From contig NZ_KZ686274.1 in assembly GCF_003029735.1 (NCBI RefSeq), forward strand, positions 1 to 56,842: a stretch of DNA of 56,842 nt, written 5' to 3'. The position numbers were made by a program, and so were the translations under genes. The DNA is from Pedobacter yulinensis. Lineage in GTDB: Bacteria > Bacteroidota > Bacteroidia > Sphingobacteriales > Sphingobacteriaceae. This document shows positions 41,488 to 50,137 of the stretch, one piece after another. The notes under the pieces are model-generated. The model was not told the origin of the DNA and did not search any database. It saw only the letters and a program-made list of their open reading frames with translations. The stretch's first letter is position 1; each line of letters opens with the position of its first letter.

Positions 41488-43146
41488 ATGAAGAAGATTT
41501 TATATATCAGTTTTGTTTTTGCAGCCAGCGCCTTGTTGTGGACGGCCTGTAAAAAATCTAATTATCCGGGCGGGCAAGTCTATAAATATATTCCGTTGCT
41601 CGACCTGCGCGGCTTGTACAGCGGCGTTGACCTGGCGCTGAACGAGGAGACCATGCTGGGCTCCACGCAAATTACCGGCCTGGTTATATCAGACCATTCA
41701 GGTGGTAACCTTCCATCAGGCCTACTCATCATCCAGGACAAACGCCGGCTGAACAAATTCAGGGGTATTGCCATTGCACTGGGTGCAGATGCCGCCAAGT
41801 TTGTTCCCGGCGATTCGATCTCCGTTCAGATGGTGGGCAAAACACTGACCCGCCGCGATGGCATCCTGCAGGTGCAAGGGGTAACAATGAGCGATATTAC
41901 CAAAATAGCAAGCAATGTGCCTGTACCATTGAATCCCGTACCGAGTTCGCTGATCCTTGCCAAACCGGACGAATATGAAAGCACCTTTGTCGTCATTGTC
42001 GATGCACTGTTTGATCCGCTGCCACAGCCAACAGACAAGTATGCCGGTGACAAGGTGATTAATGATGGCTTTGATGATTTCGTTCTTCGCACGCGATCAA
42101 CAGCGAATTTTGCCAACAATGGAGGCCTGAATTTCAGTGCAAATTACTATGGTATTGTGCTGAGTGCCGTTAACCAGGCTGGTAAACTTTCACCATACCT
42201 GGCCATGAACACTTTCAACAATGTGGACCCGGTAAGCACCGCGGCAGAACCGCCTGCGGCAGCCGTCATTACCGGTTACATGCAGGATCCTGAGGGGGGC
42301 GACGGCAATTATGACTACATGCAATTCATGGCTACGCGCGACATCAACTTCGCTACGACGCCCTATTCTGTTGTTGTAACCAACAATGCCGGAACTTCAG
42401 TGCCAACCGGTGTGTTCCCAACAAAAGGCTGGGCCATCGGCATCGATGCGCCGCGTACCCCTGCGGGCCAGACTGCGCGGTCTTACAAGTTTAACCTCAA
42501 CTCAGGCACTGTAAAGAAAGGGGAGTTTTTTTATGTGGGCGGCTCTGCCAGGCTGATCAACGGTGCGAACTCCACTTCGATCAGTGCATTGAAATGGATC
42601 AAAGCTAAAAATTACACCACCTCCACGCCGGCCGCAAACCCCGCAGGGAACGGCGAAGGCTTTGGCCTGTACACGACCAACCTGCTGGCCAACAGTGGCA
42701 ATACATCCGGTTTCGCCCTCTTTGAAGGGACCAATGTGGATGCAAACAGCATCCCGATCGATTGTATTTTTATCGGCAACGGCGGAAACGTATACAGTGC
42801 GTCGCCGGCTGCCGGCTTCAGAGTGACCAGGACTGATTTCTATAAGCGGATCGATCCAATTACAAAACGCCAACAGCCTTTTTACCTGAGCGGCACCAAC
42901 ACCATCGGCATGATTTACCATCCTGAGGGCGACCGTGATAAGGGCTATTTCAATAAACTCGGTGGTGTTTACAACACCATTACCGGGCGGTGGAAAAAAG
43001 CCCGGGCACAGCGGGATATCGACCTGACAAAAACTGCAACAGGTACAGACCTGGAAGGCGTAACCATCCAGGAAATATTGAACGATGTCGGTAATGTGGC
43101 GCGCCGGGACACGATTGCGCCAACCACACTGATACCGGTAAATTAA
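41488..43146 (+). CDS. DUF5689 domain lipoprotein
   Basis: The 552-residue protein has a hydrophobic N-terminus ending in LLWTACKK, probably a lipoprotein signal. It opens into a DUF5689-like region (about 40-260) with ITGLVISDHSGGNLPSGLLI and QDKRRLNKFRGIAI, then DSISVQMVGKTLTRRDGILQ, an OB-like pattern, and a second beta-rich half. DUF5689 proteins are found after SusC/SusD pairs and are thought to help ligand capture on the cell surface. The ATG at 41488 lies 14 bp after the susD stop. A strong terminator follows its own stop codon. Confidence 0.85.
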   Translation: MKKILYISFVFAASALLWTACKKSNYPGGQVYKYIPLLDLRGLYSGVDLALNEETMLGSTQITGLVISDHSGGNLPSGLLIIQDKRRLNKFRGIAIALGADAAKFVPGDSISVQMVGKTLTRRDGILQVQGVTMSDITKIASNVPVPLNPVPSSLILAKPDEYESTFVVIVDALFDPLPQPTDKYAGDKVINDGFDDFVLRTRSTANFANNGGLNFSANYYGIVLSAVNQAGKLSPYLAMNTFNNVDPVSTAAEPPAAAVITGYMQDPEGGDGNYDYMQFMATRDINFATTPYSVVVTNNAGTSVPTGVFPTKGWAIGIDAPRTPAGQTARSYKFNLNSGTVKKGEFFYVGGSARLINGANSTSISALKWIKAKNYTTSTPAANPAGNGEGFGLYTTNLLANSGNTSGFALFEGTNVDANSIPIDCIFIGNGGNVYSASPAAGFRVTRTDFYKRIDPITKRQQPFYLSGTNTIGMIYHPEGDRDKGYFNKLGGVYNTITGRWKKARAQRDIDLTKTATGTDLEGVTIQEILNDVGNVARRDTIAPTTLIPVN

Positions 43147-43196
43147 ACGAGGGGATAAAATGTTTCTCATCCGGGAGGATAGATAGTTGATTTTTG

Positions 43197-43234
43197 CGCC
43201 GAATGCCCGGGAACCGGGTATTCGGCGTTTTTTT
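43197..43234 (+). terminator. Strong intrinsic terminator inside the SusCD-phosphoesterase locus
   Basis: A 14-bp stem (43197-43210 with 43214-43227, one G-T pair) closed by a GAA loop is followed by seven T. It lies 50 bases after the DUF5689 stop and 63 before the phosphoesterase ATG, so it should end most transcription from the SusC promoter. Confidence 0.9.
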
Positions 43235-43296
43235 GCGGCCAGCGGCAGATCAACCCGCCGGGTCATAAATTGGCCGTACGCACTACCAAAACACAA

Positions 43297-44709
43297 ATGA
43301 AAAGAAGAACCTTTATACAGCGTCTGGGCCTGCTCTCGGGCAGTGCTTTTATCAGTTTAAACAGCAGCGCTTTTGCCGGGCTTGAGCGTGCAGCAACCAT
43401 TCAGGGCCGCGTATCAGCAGGTGGACGCGGAATTGCCGGTGTGTCTGTCTCAGACGGGTATACCGTTGTCAGGACAGACGCACAAGGCAAGTATAGCCTG
43501 AAACCGCATGAGCAAGCCTCATTCGTTTTTATAAGTACACCGGCCGGCTATGAATTCAAAACAGATTATAACCTGGCCAGGCAATATGACACACTGGGTG
43601 TGCGCAACGCGTACGACTTTAACCTGACTCAGCTGAAACGAAATGACGACCGGCACAACTTTCTTATCTGGGCCGACCCGCAGGTGAAAACCAAGGCCGA
43701 TGTCCAGGAGATGATGGCTACCTCCGTACCCGATGTACAGGAACTGGTACGCAGCATGGGGAACATTCCGGTGCACGGTATCGCAGTTGGCGACCTGGTC
43801 TGGGATAATCATGCCCTTTTCGCCGATTACAACGAGGCAGTTAAACAAATGGGCATTCCGTTTTTCCAGGCGCTCGGCAATCATGATATGGATTACCGCC
43901 AGGGTGGCGACGAAACCTCAGACAAAACCTTTAAACAGCAATTCGGCCCAACCTATTATTCCTTTAACCGGGGCAAAGCGCACTATGTCGTATTCGATGA
44001 TGTGCGGTACCTTGGCGTAGAGCGTACCTATGACGGGTACATCAGCGAACAGCAGCTGTCCTGGCTGGAGCAGGATTTGAAAACAGTTCCAAAAGACAAC
44101 CTGCTGTTTATTTGCCTGCACATTCCGGTGCACAATTCTGTTAAAAACAACAAAGCGCTGTATGCCCTGCTGGAGGGATACAAAAATGTGCATATTCTTT
44201 CAGGACACACGCACTATTCAAGGAATGTGCAGATCAGCGAAAACATTTACGAGCACAACCATGGTACCGTTTGCGGTGCCTGGTGGACCGGGCCCGTATG
44301 CAGCGACGGCAGTCCGCGGGGTTATGGTGTTTACGAAGTGAACGGAAAAAACGTTAAATGGTATTATAAAGGCACTGGTTTGCCGAAAACACACCAGGTG
44401 TCTTTAGACGTGGAACGCACAGCGAAACAAGTCAGGCTGATCGCTAACGTCTGGAACTATGATCCGCAATGGAAAGTTGAATACCTGGCCGATGGCCGGA
44501 AGATGGGTAACATGGAAATGACCAAGGGTTTTGATCCCGAATGTGTACGTTTGTACAGGGGTCAGGACATGCCAAAAAAACGTCCGTTCGTTGAGCCGCA
44601 CCGCACCGAGCATTTGTTCCTGGCGCAGCTGCCTGCCAGCGTCAAAAACGTCGAAGTGGTGGTAACCGACCGCTTTGGCGAAAAATATAAGATCAAAAAG
44701 GATGTTTAA
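43297..44709 (+). CDS. Calcineurin-like metallophosphoesterase, exported
   Basis: The 470-residue protein starts with MKRRTFIQRLGLLSGSAF, which resembles a twin-arginine signal peptide. An N-terminal Ig-like domain (IQGRVSAGGRGIAGVSVSDG) precedes the catalytic domain with its metal motifs: WADPQVK, VGDLVWDN, LGNHDMD, LHIPVHN and LSGHTHYSR. A C-terminal beta domain follows. The first motif has DPQ instead of D-x-H, as in related Bacteroidota proteins. The fold hydrolyses phosphate mono- or diesters with a two-metal centre; the substrate is unknown. It leads a tight five-gene run with DUF6528, GDPD, GlpT-like and SGNH genes, so an organophosphate substrate is likely. Confidence 0.92.
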   Translation: MKRRTFIQRLGLLSGSAFISLNSSAFAGLERAATIQGRVSAGGRGIAGVSVSDGYTVVRTDAQGKYSLKPHEQASFVFISTPAGYEFKTDYNLARQYDTLGVRNAYDFNLTQLKRNDDRHNFLIWADPQVKTKADVQEMMATSVPDVQELVRSMGNIPVHGIAVGDLVWDNHALFADYNEAVKQMGIPFFQALGNHDMDYRQGGDETSDKTFKQQFGPTYYSFNRGKAHYVVFDDVRYLGVERTYDGYISEQQLSWLEQDLKTVPKDNLLFICLHIPVHNSVKNNKALYALLEGYKNVHILSGHTHYSRNVQISENIYEHNHGTVCGAWWTGPVCSDGSPRGYGVYEVNGKNVKWYYKGTGLPKTHQVSLDVERTAKQVRLIANVWNYDPQWKVEYLADGRKMGNMEMTKGFDPECVRLYRGQDMPKKRPFVEPHRTEHLFLAQLPASVKNVEVVVTDRFGEKYKIKKDV

Positions 44710-45631
44710 AAACTGTTTATATCTGATTCTGCTGGTTTCGGCTTGCACGCCGGCACTGAAGGCAAGTGCACAGGCTAAGTTTTTTTATGCTGTAGAACAA
44801 GGCCAGAGCCGGGTAATCCGGGCAGAGGCCGGCAAGACGAAAGTAGACTGGGAGTGGCGCGTAGACCAGTATGTACCTGACAGCGCCCGCAAGTGGTTCA
44901 GCAACCTGAGCGAGGTGAAGCCGGTCTACCAGCAACAATACCTGTTGATCACCGCTTCGGGAGGAGGCGTTGCCCTGGTTCGCCTGGCCGATAAAAAAGT
45001 TGTATTCATGGTATATGCCGGCGGCAATACACATTCTGCAGAACTCCTGCCCGATGGCAACATCGTTGCTGCATCCAGTACCGGCGGTTACCTGACCCTG
45101 ATCCGCACCGATACAGCGGTGGCTGCCGCTGCAGTCCGCACGTCGCGCATCAAAATGCCCGATGCACACAACGTAGTGTGGGACCGCAAGCGCCAGTTGT
45201 TGTGGGCTACAGGCGGGCAGGTTCTGTACGGGCTGAGTTACAACATGAACTGCGATGCGCCGGAACTGACGATCAAGGAGCAAATCGAGCTTCCGGATGG
45301 CGGTTCGCACGACCTTTTTCCCGTCTTTGGCCAGGACCGGCTCTGGCTGTCGACCCATGACCACACATGGTTGGTGGACATGGTTGGTAAAAAGCTCACT
45401 GAAGTTTCAAAACTGGACCGCATCAAGAGCCTTTCATCCGGACCGGAAAGGTATCCGCTGATGATGCTGCGCGCCATCGATACCAACCGAAAGTGGTACA
45501 ACAACCAACTTATTGACGCCAAAAGTAACGTCATCTTTGACCTGGAAGGTCTTAAGATCTATAAAGCGCGCTGGGATCTGCCCAATGCTTTCAGTTATCC
45601 TGACACACACACTTTTAAAACCTGTAAATGA
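44702..45631 (+). CDS. DUF6528 family exported protein
   Basis: The 309-residue protein has a signal peptide (MFKNCLYLILLVSAC) with a possible lipobox VSAC or cleavage after KASA. Short repeated strand motifs (LLITASGGGVALV, HSAELLPDGNIVAAS, HNVVWDRKRQLLWATGG, HDLFPVFGQDRLWLSTHDH) look like blades of a beta-propeller. DUF6528 has no known activity. It starts inside the last codons of the phosphoesterase (8-base overlap) and shares 4 bases with the GDPD gene, so the three are translationally coupled. The frame is open from 44675, but the signal peptide starts at 44702. Confidence 0.85.
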   Translation: MFKNCLYLILLVSACTPALKASAQAKFFYAVEQGQSRVIRAEAGKTKVDWEWRVDQYVPDSARKWFSNLSEVKPVYQQQYLLITASGGGVALVRLADKKVVFMVYAGGNTHSAELLPDGNIVAASSTGGYLTLIRTDTAVAAAAVRTSRIKMPDAHNVVWDRKRQLLWATGGQVLYGLSYNMNCDAPELTIKEQIELPDGGSHDLFPVFGQDRLWLSTHDHTWLVDMVGKKLTEVSKLDRIKSLSSGPERYPLMMLRAIDTNRKWYNNQLIDAKSNVIFDLEGLKIYKARWDLPNAFSYPDTHTFKTCK

Positions 45632-46545
45632 AAATTCACCAACAATTGCCCAAGCTTCTCGTGGTTGCAGCGCTGGCTGCAAGCAGCTGTTCAAGCGTAC
45701 AACCGCATGTCAGACTGGCAAAGCGCCTGCCTGGATTCAGTACCGAGGCACATCGTGGCGGCCGCGGCCTGATGCCGGAAAATACCATTCCAGCGATGCT
45801 GGATGCGATTGACAGGGGCGTGACCACGCTTGAGATGGATCTCGGCGTTACCAGAGATAAACAGGTCATCGTTACGCATGATCCGTATGTGAACCTGCAA
45901 TTTGTTACCCCTCCGGCGGGAGCCGAAATAACCGCTGAAGAAGGAAAAAAACTCTACTGGTACAGCATGGACTATGCAGTGGTGAAGCAATATGAAACCG
46001 GGCTGAAGCCGCACCCCCAGTTTCCCCGCCAGAGAAAAGTAGAAACGCACATTCCGTTGCTGTCAGATCTGATCACAGCTGCTGAAGGGCATGCGGCGAT
46101 AAAAGGCCGGAAGATGTTCTATGATATGGAAATCAAAACGCAGGCGGGCGGCGACAATGTAAAACATCCAGAAATCCCGGATTTTTGCGAGCATGTTATT
46201 GCGATCTTGAAAGCGAAAAAGGTACTGAACCGGACCATTATCCAATCGTTTGATGTACGGGCCCTTCAATACATCCATGAGAAATATCCAAAAGTCATGC
46301 TGTCCTATCTGCTTGACAGGAAAAAGGCGCCGAAGGTTACTGAAAACCTGGAACGACTGGGCTTCATGCCTGTGTTTTATAGTCCTGATCATAATGCGGT
46401 GACCGCCGACCTGGTTGCCGCCTGTCATGCAAAAGGCGTCAGGGTACTGCCCTGGACACCCAATACCAAAGAAGACGTTGAGCGCCTGAAAGCCCTTGGC
46501 GCAGATGGCATCATATCAGATTATCCTGACCTGCTCGCACCTTAA
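45628..46545 (+). CDS. Glycerophosphodiester phosphodiesterase, lipoprotein-like
   Basis: The 305-residue protein has an N-terminal signal ending in ASSCSS, possibly a lipoprotein. The GDPD pattern follows: EAHRGGRGLMPENT with the first catalytic His, TLEMDLGVT with the metal-binding Glu and Asp, VTHDP with the second His, then WTPNTKEDVERL and DGIISDYPD. GDPD enzymes split glycerophosphodiesters such as glycerophosphocholine or glycerophosphoethanolamine to glycerol-3-phosphate and an alcohol. Located outside the cytoplasm, it feeds the GlpT-like transporter encoded next. It overlaps DUF6528 by ATGA. Confidence 0.95.
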   Translation: MKIHQQLPKLLVVAALAASSCSSVQPHVRLAKRLPGFSTEAHRGGRGLMPENTIPAMLDAIDRGVTTLEMDLGVTRDKQVIVTHDPYVNLQFVTPPAGAEITAEEGKKLYWYSMDYAVVKQYETGLKPHPQFPRQRKVETHIPLLSDLITAAEGHAAIKGRKMFYDMEIKTQAGGDNVKHPEIPDFCEHVIAILKAKKVLNRTIIQSFDVRALQYIHEKYPKVMLSYLLDRKKAPKVTENLERLGFMPVFYSPDHNAVTADLVAACHAKGVRVLPWTPNTKEDVERLKALGADGIISDYPDLLAP

Positions 46546-46581
46546 AACCAACTCACACACCGATCAACAAGCCAACACCGA

Positions 46582-47925
46582 ATGTCTTTTAAATTATTTC
46601 CTGCACCGGCACCGCACCAGCCGCTGCTTCCGGTAAACCGCATTGACCCGGAATACAAAAAAATGCGTATCCAGGTTTTCCTGGGTATATTTCTCGGCTA
46701 CGCCGGATACTACCTCGTGCGAAAAAACTTTTCTATGGTGATGCCCGACCTCATTAAACAGGGTTACTCAAAAGGCGATCTTGGCCTGGCCCTGTCTGGG
46801 GTGTCTATAGCCTATGGCCTCAGCAAATTCCTGATGGGTAATGTCTCTGACCGGAGCAATGCGGGAATTTTCCTTGCCGCCGGACTCGTCCTGTCAGCGC
46901 TGACCATGATTTTCATGGGCGTGAGCCCGTTTGCCACTTCGTCTATCGGGGTCATGTTCGTGCTGTTGTTTATTAACGGCTGGTTCCAGGGCATGGGCTG
47001 GCCGCCTTGCGGCCGGGTTGTGGTACACTGGTTCTCCATCAAGGAGCGCGGCACCATGATGTCAATCTGGAACGTAGCCCACAATGTAGGCGGCGGCCTG
47101 GTTGGTCCGATCGCGATCCTGGCTATCGAGATCTTTGCCGACTGGCAGAGCATGTTCTATTTCCCAGGAATGATTGCACTGGTCTTTGCGCTGATCGCAT
47201 TTATCATGGTCAGGGATACGCCGCAATCCTGCGGTCTGCCGCCGATCGAAGCCTACAAAAATGATTATCCGCGCAACTACTCGGAATCGCAGGAGAAGGA
47301 GCTCTCTGCCAAGGAGATTTTTTTTCAATACGTCTTTAACAACCGCATGCTGTGGTACATTGCCTTTGCCAATGCCTTTGTTTACCTGGTCAGATACGGT
47401 ATTCTTGACTGGTCGCCAACCTTTCTGAAAGAAGCCAAAGGCTTTGATCTGAAAGAATCAGGTATGGCTTATTTCCTCTACGAATATGCAGGTATTCCCG
47501 GGACACTGTTGTGCGGCTGGATCAGCGATAAAGTCTTTAAGGGCCGCCGGGCGCCCGCAACCATCATCTATATGGTACTGGTGCTCATTGCCGTCCTTGT
47601 TTACTGGAAAAATCCTCCGGGTCACATCTGGATCGATAACGCCGCACTGATCGCCATTGGTTTTCTGATCTACGGACCGGTTATGCTGATCGGGGTACAG
47701 GCGCTGGACCTGGTGCCTAAAAAAGCCGCTGGTACCGCTGCCGGCCTTACAGGCCTGTTCGGCTACATGGGCGGTGCACTGTTTGCCAACATTGCCATTG
47801 GTCACGTTGTCGATGCCTTCGGCTGGGATGGCGGATTCGAAGTGATCGTAGCCGCTTGTGTACTGGCCATCGTTTTTACAGCCTTTACCTGGAACCGGGA
47901 AAAAAGAAACCTCAAACTTGTATAA
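46582..47925 (+). CDS. glpT: Glycerol-3-phosphate transporter, GlpT-like (MFS, OPA family)
   Basis: The 447-residue protein has 12 predicted membrane helices and the organophosphate:phosphate antiporter pattern. Two arginines that bind the substrate phosphate in E. coli GlpT are in place: R47 in YLVRKNF and R271 in YLVRYGILDW. Also present are FLMGNVSDRSN, GWPPCGRVVVHWF and WNVAHNVGGG. It exchanges external glycerol-3-phosphate for internal phosphate. It lies 36 bp after the GDPD gene whose product it would take up. UhpT or UhpC members are alternatives, but the GDPD partnership favours GlpT. Confidence 0.93.
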   Translation: MSFKLFPAPAPHQPLLPVNRIDPEYKKMRIQVFLGIFLGYAGYYLVRKNFSMVMPDLIKQGYSKGDLGLALSGVSIAYGLSKFLMGNVSDRSNAGIFLAAGLVLSALTMIFMGVSPFATSSIGVMFVLLFINGWFQGMGWPPCGRVVVHWFSIKERGTMMSIWNVAHNVGGGLVGPIAILAIEIFADWQSMFYFPGMIALVFALIAFIMVRDTPQSCGLPPIEAYKNDYPRNYSESQEKELSAKEIFFQYVFNNRMLWYIAFANAFVYLVRYGILDWSPTFLKEAKGFDLKESGMAYFLYEYAGIPGTLLCGWISDKVFKGRRAPATIIYMVLVLIAVLVYWKNPPGHIWIDNAALIAIGFLIYGPVMLIGVQALDLVPKKAAGTAAGLTGLFGYMGGALFANIAIGHVVDAFGWDGGFEVIVAACVLAIVFTAFTWNREKRNLKLV

Positions 47926-47928
47926 CAT

Positions 47929-48618
47929 ATGAACTATCTAAAAAAGTCTGTTTTTTTCTTTCTGCTTGCGGGCGTGCTTGCCGTACAGGCGAACGGGCAG
48001 GTCACCGCAAAATGGGACAGCACCTACCGCCCGGCAAAGTACGCCGAGAAAGTAGCTGCTTTCAGAGCCGAACCAAACGGCAAGAAAGACTTTATTTTTC
48101 TCGGCAACAGCATCACCGCAGGCGCGAACTGGTCCACCTTACTCGGTCTGCCCCAGGCAAAGAACCGCGGTATCTCGGGCGACATTACTTTTGGTGTGCT
48201 TGAACGCCTGGACGAGGTCATTGAAGGAAAACCTGCAAAAGTTTTTGTGCTGATCGGCATCAACGATGTGGCCAGAAATATCCCTGACAGCATTATCCTT
48301 GCAAATTACAATAAGATCATTGACCGCATCAGGCTTGGGTCCCGGAAAACGAAGATCTATTTTTATACCCTTCTTCCGGTCAACAGCTCGTTTCAGAAGT
48401 TTAAAAATCACTATGGAAAAGACGATCACATTTTGTGGCTGAATGAACAGATCAGGAAGTTTGCTGCAAAAGGTGTAACGGTGATCGACCTCTACCCGCA
48501 TTTTCTTGACGCAGAAAAACACCTCAGGGCAGAACTGACGGCCGATGGCTTGCACCTGATCCCCGCCGGGTACCAGGTCTGGGCAGAGGTGCTCAAAAAA
48601 GGCGGTTACCTGCAGTAA
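47929..48618 (+). CDS. SGNH/GDSL hydrolase, secreted
   Basis: The 229-residue protein has a signal peptide (MNYLKKSVFFFLLAGVLA) and the SGNH blocks: FLGNSITAG (catalytic Ser, block I), RGISGD (block II), VLIGINDVA (block III) and DGLHLIPAGY with the catalytic Asp and His (block V). Members cleave acyl or acetyl esters, including phospholipids. Its gene starts three bases after the glpT stop, as the last of the five-gene run. Deacylation of phospholipids would give the glycerophosphodiesters used by the GDPD. Its actual substrate is not shown. Confidence 0.93.
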   Translation: MNYLKKSVFFFLLAGVLAVQANGQVTAKWDSTYRPAKYAEKVAAFRAEPNGKKDFIFLGNSITAGANWSTLLGLPQAKNRGISGDITFGVLERLDEVIEGKPAKVFVLIGINDVARNIPDSIILANYNKIIDRIRLGSRKTKIYFYTLLPVNSSFQKFKNHYGKDDHILWLNEQIRKFAAKGVTVIDLYPHFLDAEKHLRAELTADGLHLIPAGYQVWAEVLKKGGYLQ

Positions 48619-48626
48619 ATAACCTG

Positions 48627-48652
48627 AACCGGCGGCCAGCCGACTGCCGGTT
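48627..48652. terminator. Possible bidirectional terminator
   Basis: AACCGGC (48627-48633) pairs with GCCGGTT (48646-48652) around a 12-base loop, between the convergent SGNH and CvfB-like genes. The T-run is short, so the call is weak. Confidence 0.4.
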
Positions 48653-49494
48653 TATCCTTTTTCTATCAGGCGAACTTCGTGATCGCCGAGCTCGACAAGC
48701 CGTTCTTTATACAGGCCGCCGATTGCTTTTTTAAAGACATTCTTGCTAATGCGCAGCTGCTGGTAAATTTCTTCAGGTGTGCTTTTATCGCCCAGCCTGA
48801 GCACACCGCCGTTGTTTTTCAGGGCTTCGAGCAGGCTGGCGCGCGTGTTAAGAATGTGCCCGAAACCTGAAGGCTGCAATGTCAGGTCCACTTCATGCGT
48901 GGCACGTATTTTTTTGATCCAGCCCTTGTGCCGCTCGCCCGGATGCAGGTCTGTAAACACCTCATTGTGGTAAAGAAGCCCCGGGTAGTGGTTGTCAATA
49001 ATGGCATTGTAGCCCAGGTCCGTGCGCTCGGTGATAAGCAGCTCAACCTCATCGCCTTCTTCAAAGTTGTATTTTCCTTTCTCAACATGATTGGTCAGCC
49101 TCGACGAGGCGAGCAACCGTTCGTCGACTGCATCAAGATAAACGTAAACCACGTGCCATTCACCTGCTTTCATCGGCCGCTTTTGCTCCTTTTTTGGAAC
49201 GTACACATCTTTTGAAATGCCAAGATCCAGAAAGGCACCGGACTCTTCCGCAGATACAACTTTCAGGTAAGCGAAATCGCCGACACAGGCAAACGGACGT
49301 TTGGTGGTGGCAATGAGCCGCCCTTCTTTATCTGCATAAATAAAGACTTCGGTCAGGTCGCCTTCCCTGAGCCCTTTCGGAACTTCGAGGAAGCTCAGCA
49401 GCGCATTCTCGTCGCTGTCAATGTCTTCAAGAATCCAGCCTTGTTCTGCCTTCCGTTCAGCTTTTAATGTGTTGTAGCGCCCGATGTCTATCAT
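48652..49494 (-). CDS. CvfB/YitL-like S1 RNA-binding protein
   Basis: The 280-residue protein has three tandem S1-like OB-fold domains: the first around LEVPKGLREGDLTEVFIY, the second around GAFLDLGISKDVYVPKKEQK and the third ending in WIKKIRATHEVDLTL. A C-terminal winged-helix domain (LRISKNVFKKAIGGLYKE) follows. This is the layout of CvfB/YitL proteins, which bind RNA and affect virulence or gene regulation in Gram-positive species. It stands alone between convergent and same-strand neighbours. Start at the ATG at 49494. Confidence 0.93.
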   Translation of the reverse strand: MIDIGRYNTLKAERKAEQGWILEDIDSDENALLSFLEVPKGLREGDLTEVFIYADKEGRLIATTKRPFACVGDFAYLKVVSAEESGAFLDLGISKDVYVPKKEQKRPMKAGEWHVVYVYLDAVDERLLASSRLTNHVEKGKYNFEEGDEVELLITERTDLGYNAIIDNHYPGLLYHNEVFTDLHPGERHKGWIKKIRATHEVDLTLQPSGFGHILNTRASLLEALKNNGGVLRLGDKSTPEEIYQQLRISKNVFKKAIGGLYKERLVELGDHEVRLIEKG

Positions 49495-49529
49495 ATTCTG
49501 TTTACTTGGGCTTCAAAGGTACGGATATT

Positions 49530-50114
49530 TTACTTGCCATGTACAGGCCGATCTCCTGTGTCTGAAGGCAGCCATGGCGGCAGCGCGGCATTGTTTTCGA
49601 GCGACAGCAAGGCAATATAAGGGTTGCCTGGAAGGCCGAGCAGTTTGCAGAAAGCTTCTTCTGTACTGGCGCCGCGCCGTTTGAGCGAAATAACCGCTGC
49701 ACGGAATTCGTTGCCGTATTTGCGGAGCACACGGTCCTCTATCAGGAGGTGCCGGTAACTGAGCTGCCTGCCCACGGGCAGCGCCTGGCCGAAAATCTCT
49801 AAAAGCAGGTTGCCGTCTTTGAAACTGGCAATCCAGGCCTCGCTGCCGAATTTATCTGTGCAGCGCATACGAAATTCCGGCATCTGCCCGAAAGACTGCT
49901 CCAGGTGCCGGACATATCCGGCCCCGTCAGAAAAACTGCAGACCAGATCTACATCGCTCCCGGGAATGTTTACGGCGATCGGAAAGCTGCCTGTAAGCCT
50001 TACGCTGTAATGCTGCAGTTGCTCCAGGTACCGGCCCTGGCAAAGCAGGTCGTAAACTTCCTGCTGCGAAGCCGTTCCCCCTTTTAAGTAGTCTATATCT
50101 TCAAACCTGTTCAC
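49530..50114 (-). CDS. DUF4269 nucleotidyltransferase-fold protein
   Basis: The 194-residue protein opens with DIDYLKGGTASQQEVYDLL and has the nucleotidyltransferase pattern LTGSFPIAVNIPGSDVDLVC (GS followed by DVD), then a KRRGASTEEAFCKLLGL tail, all typical of DUF4269. Its reaction is unknown. No ATG is found near the domain start: I propose GTG at 50114, 24 bases after the methyltransferase stop. The open frame continues to 50207 inside that gene, which would force a 70-base overlap. Confidence 0.82.
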   Translation of the reverse strand: MNRFEDIDYLKGGTASQQEVYDLLCQGRYLEQLQHYSVRLTGSFPIAVNIPGSDVDLVCSFSDGAGYVRHLEQSFGQMPEFRMRCTDKFGSEAWIASFKDGNLLLEIFGQALPVGRQLSYRHLLIEDRVLRKYGNEFRAAVISLKRRGASTEEAFCKLLGLPGNPYIALLSLENNAALPPWLPSDTGDRPVHGK

Positions 50115-50137
50115 CGAGCAAATATAGGTGTCCTGCC

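Noticed and set aside
44717..45364. A 215-codon minus-strand frame inside the DUF6528 gene
   Set aside because: It is antisense to a gene with a signal peptide and translational coupling on both sides.
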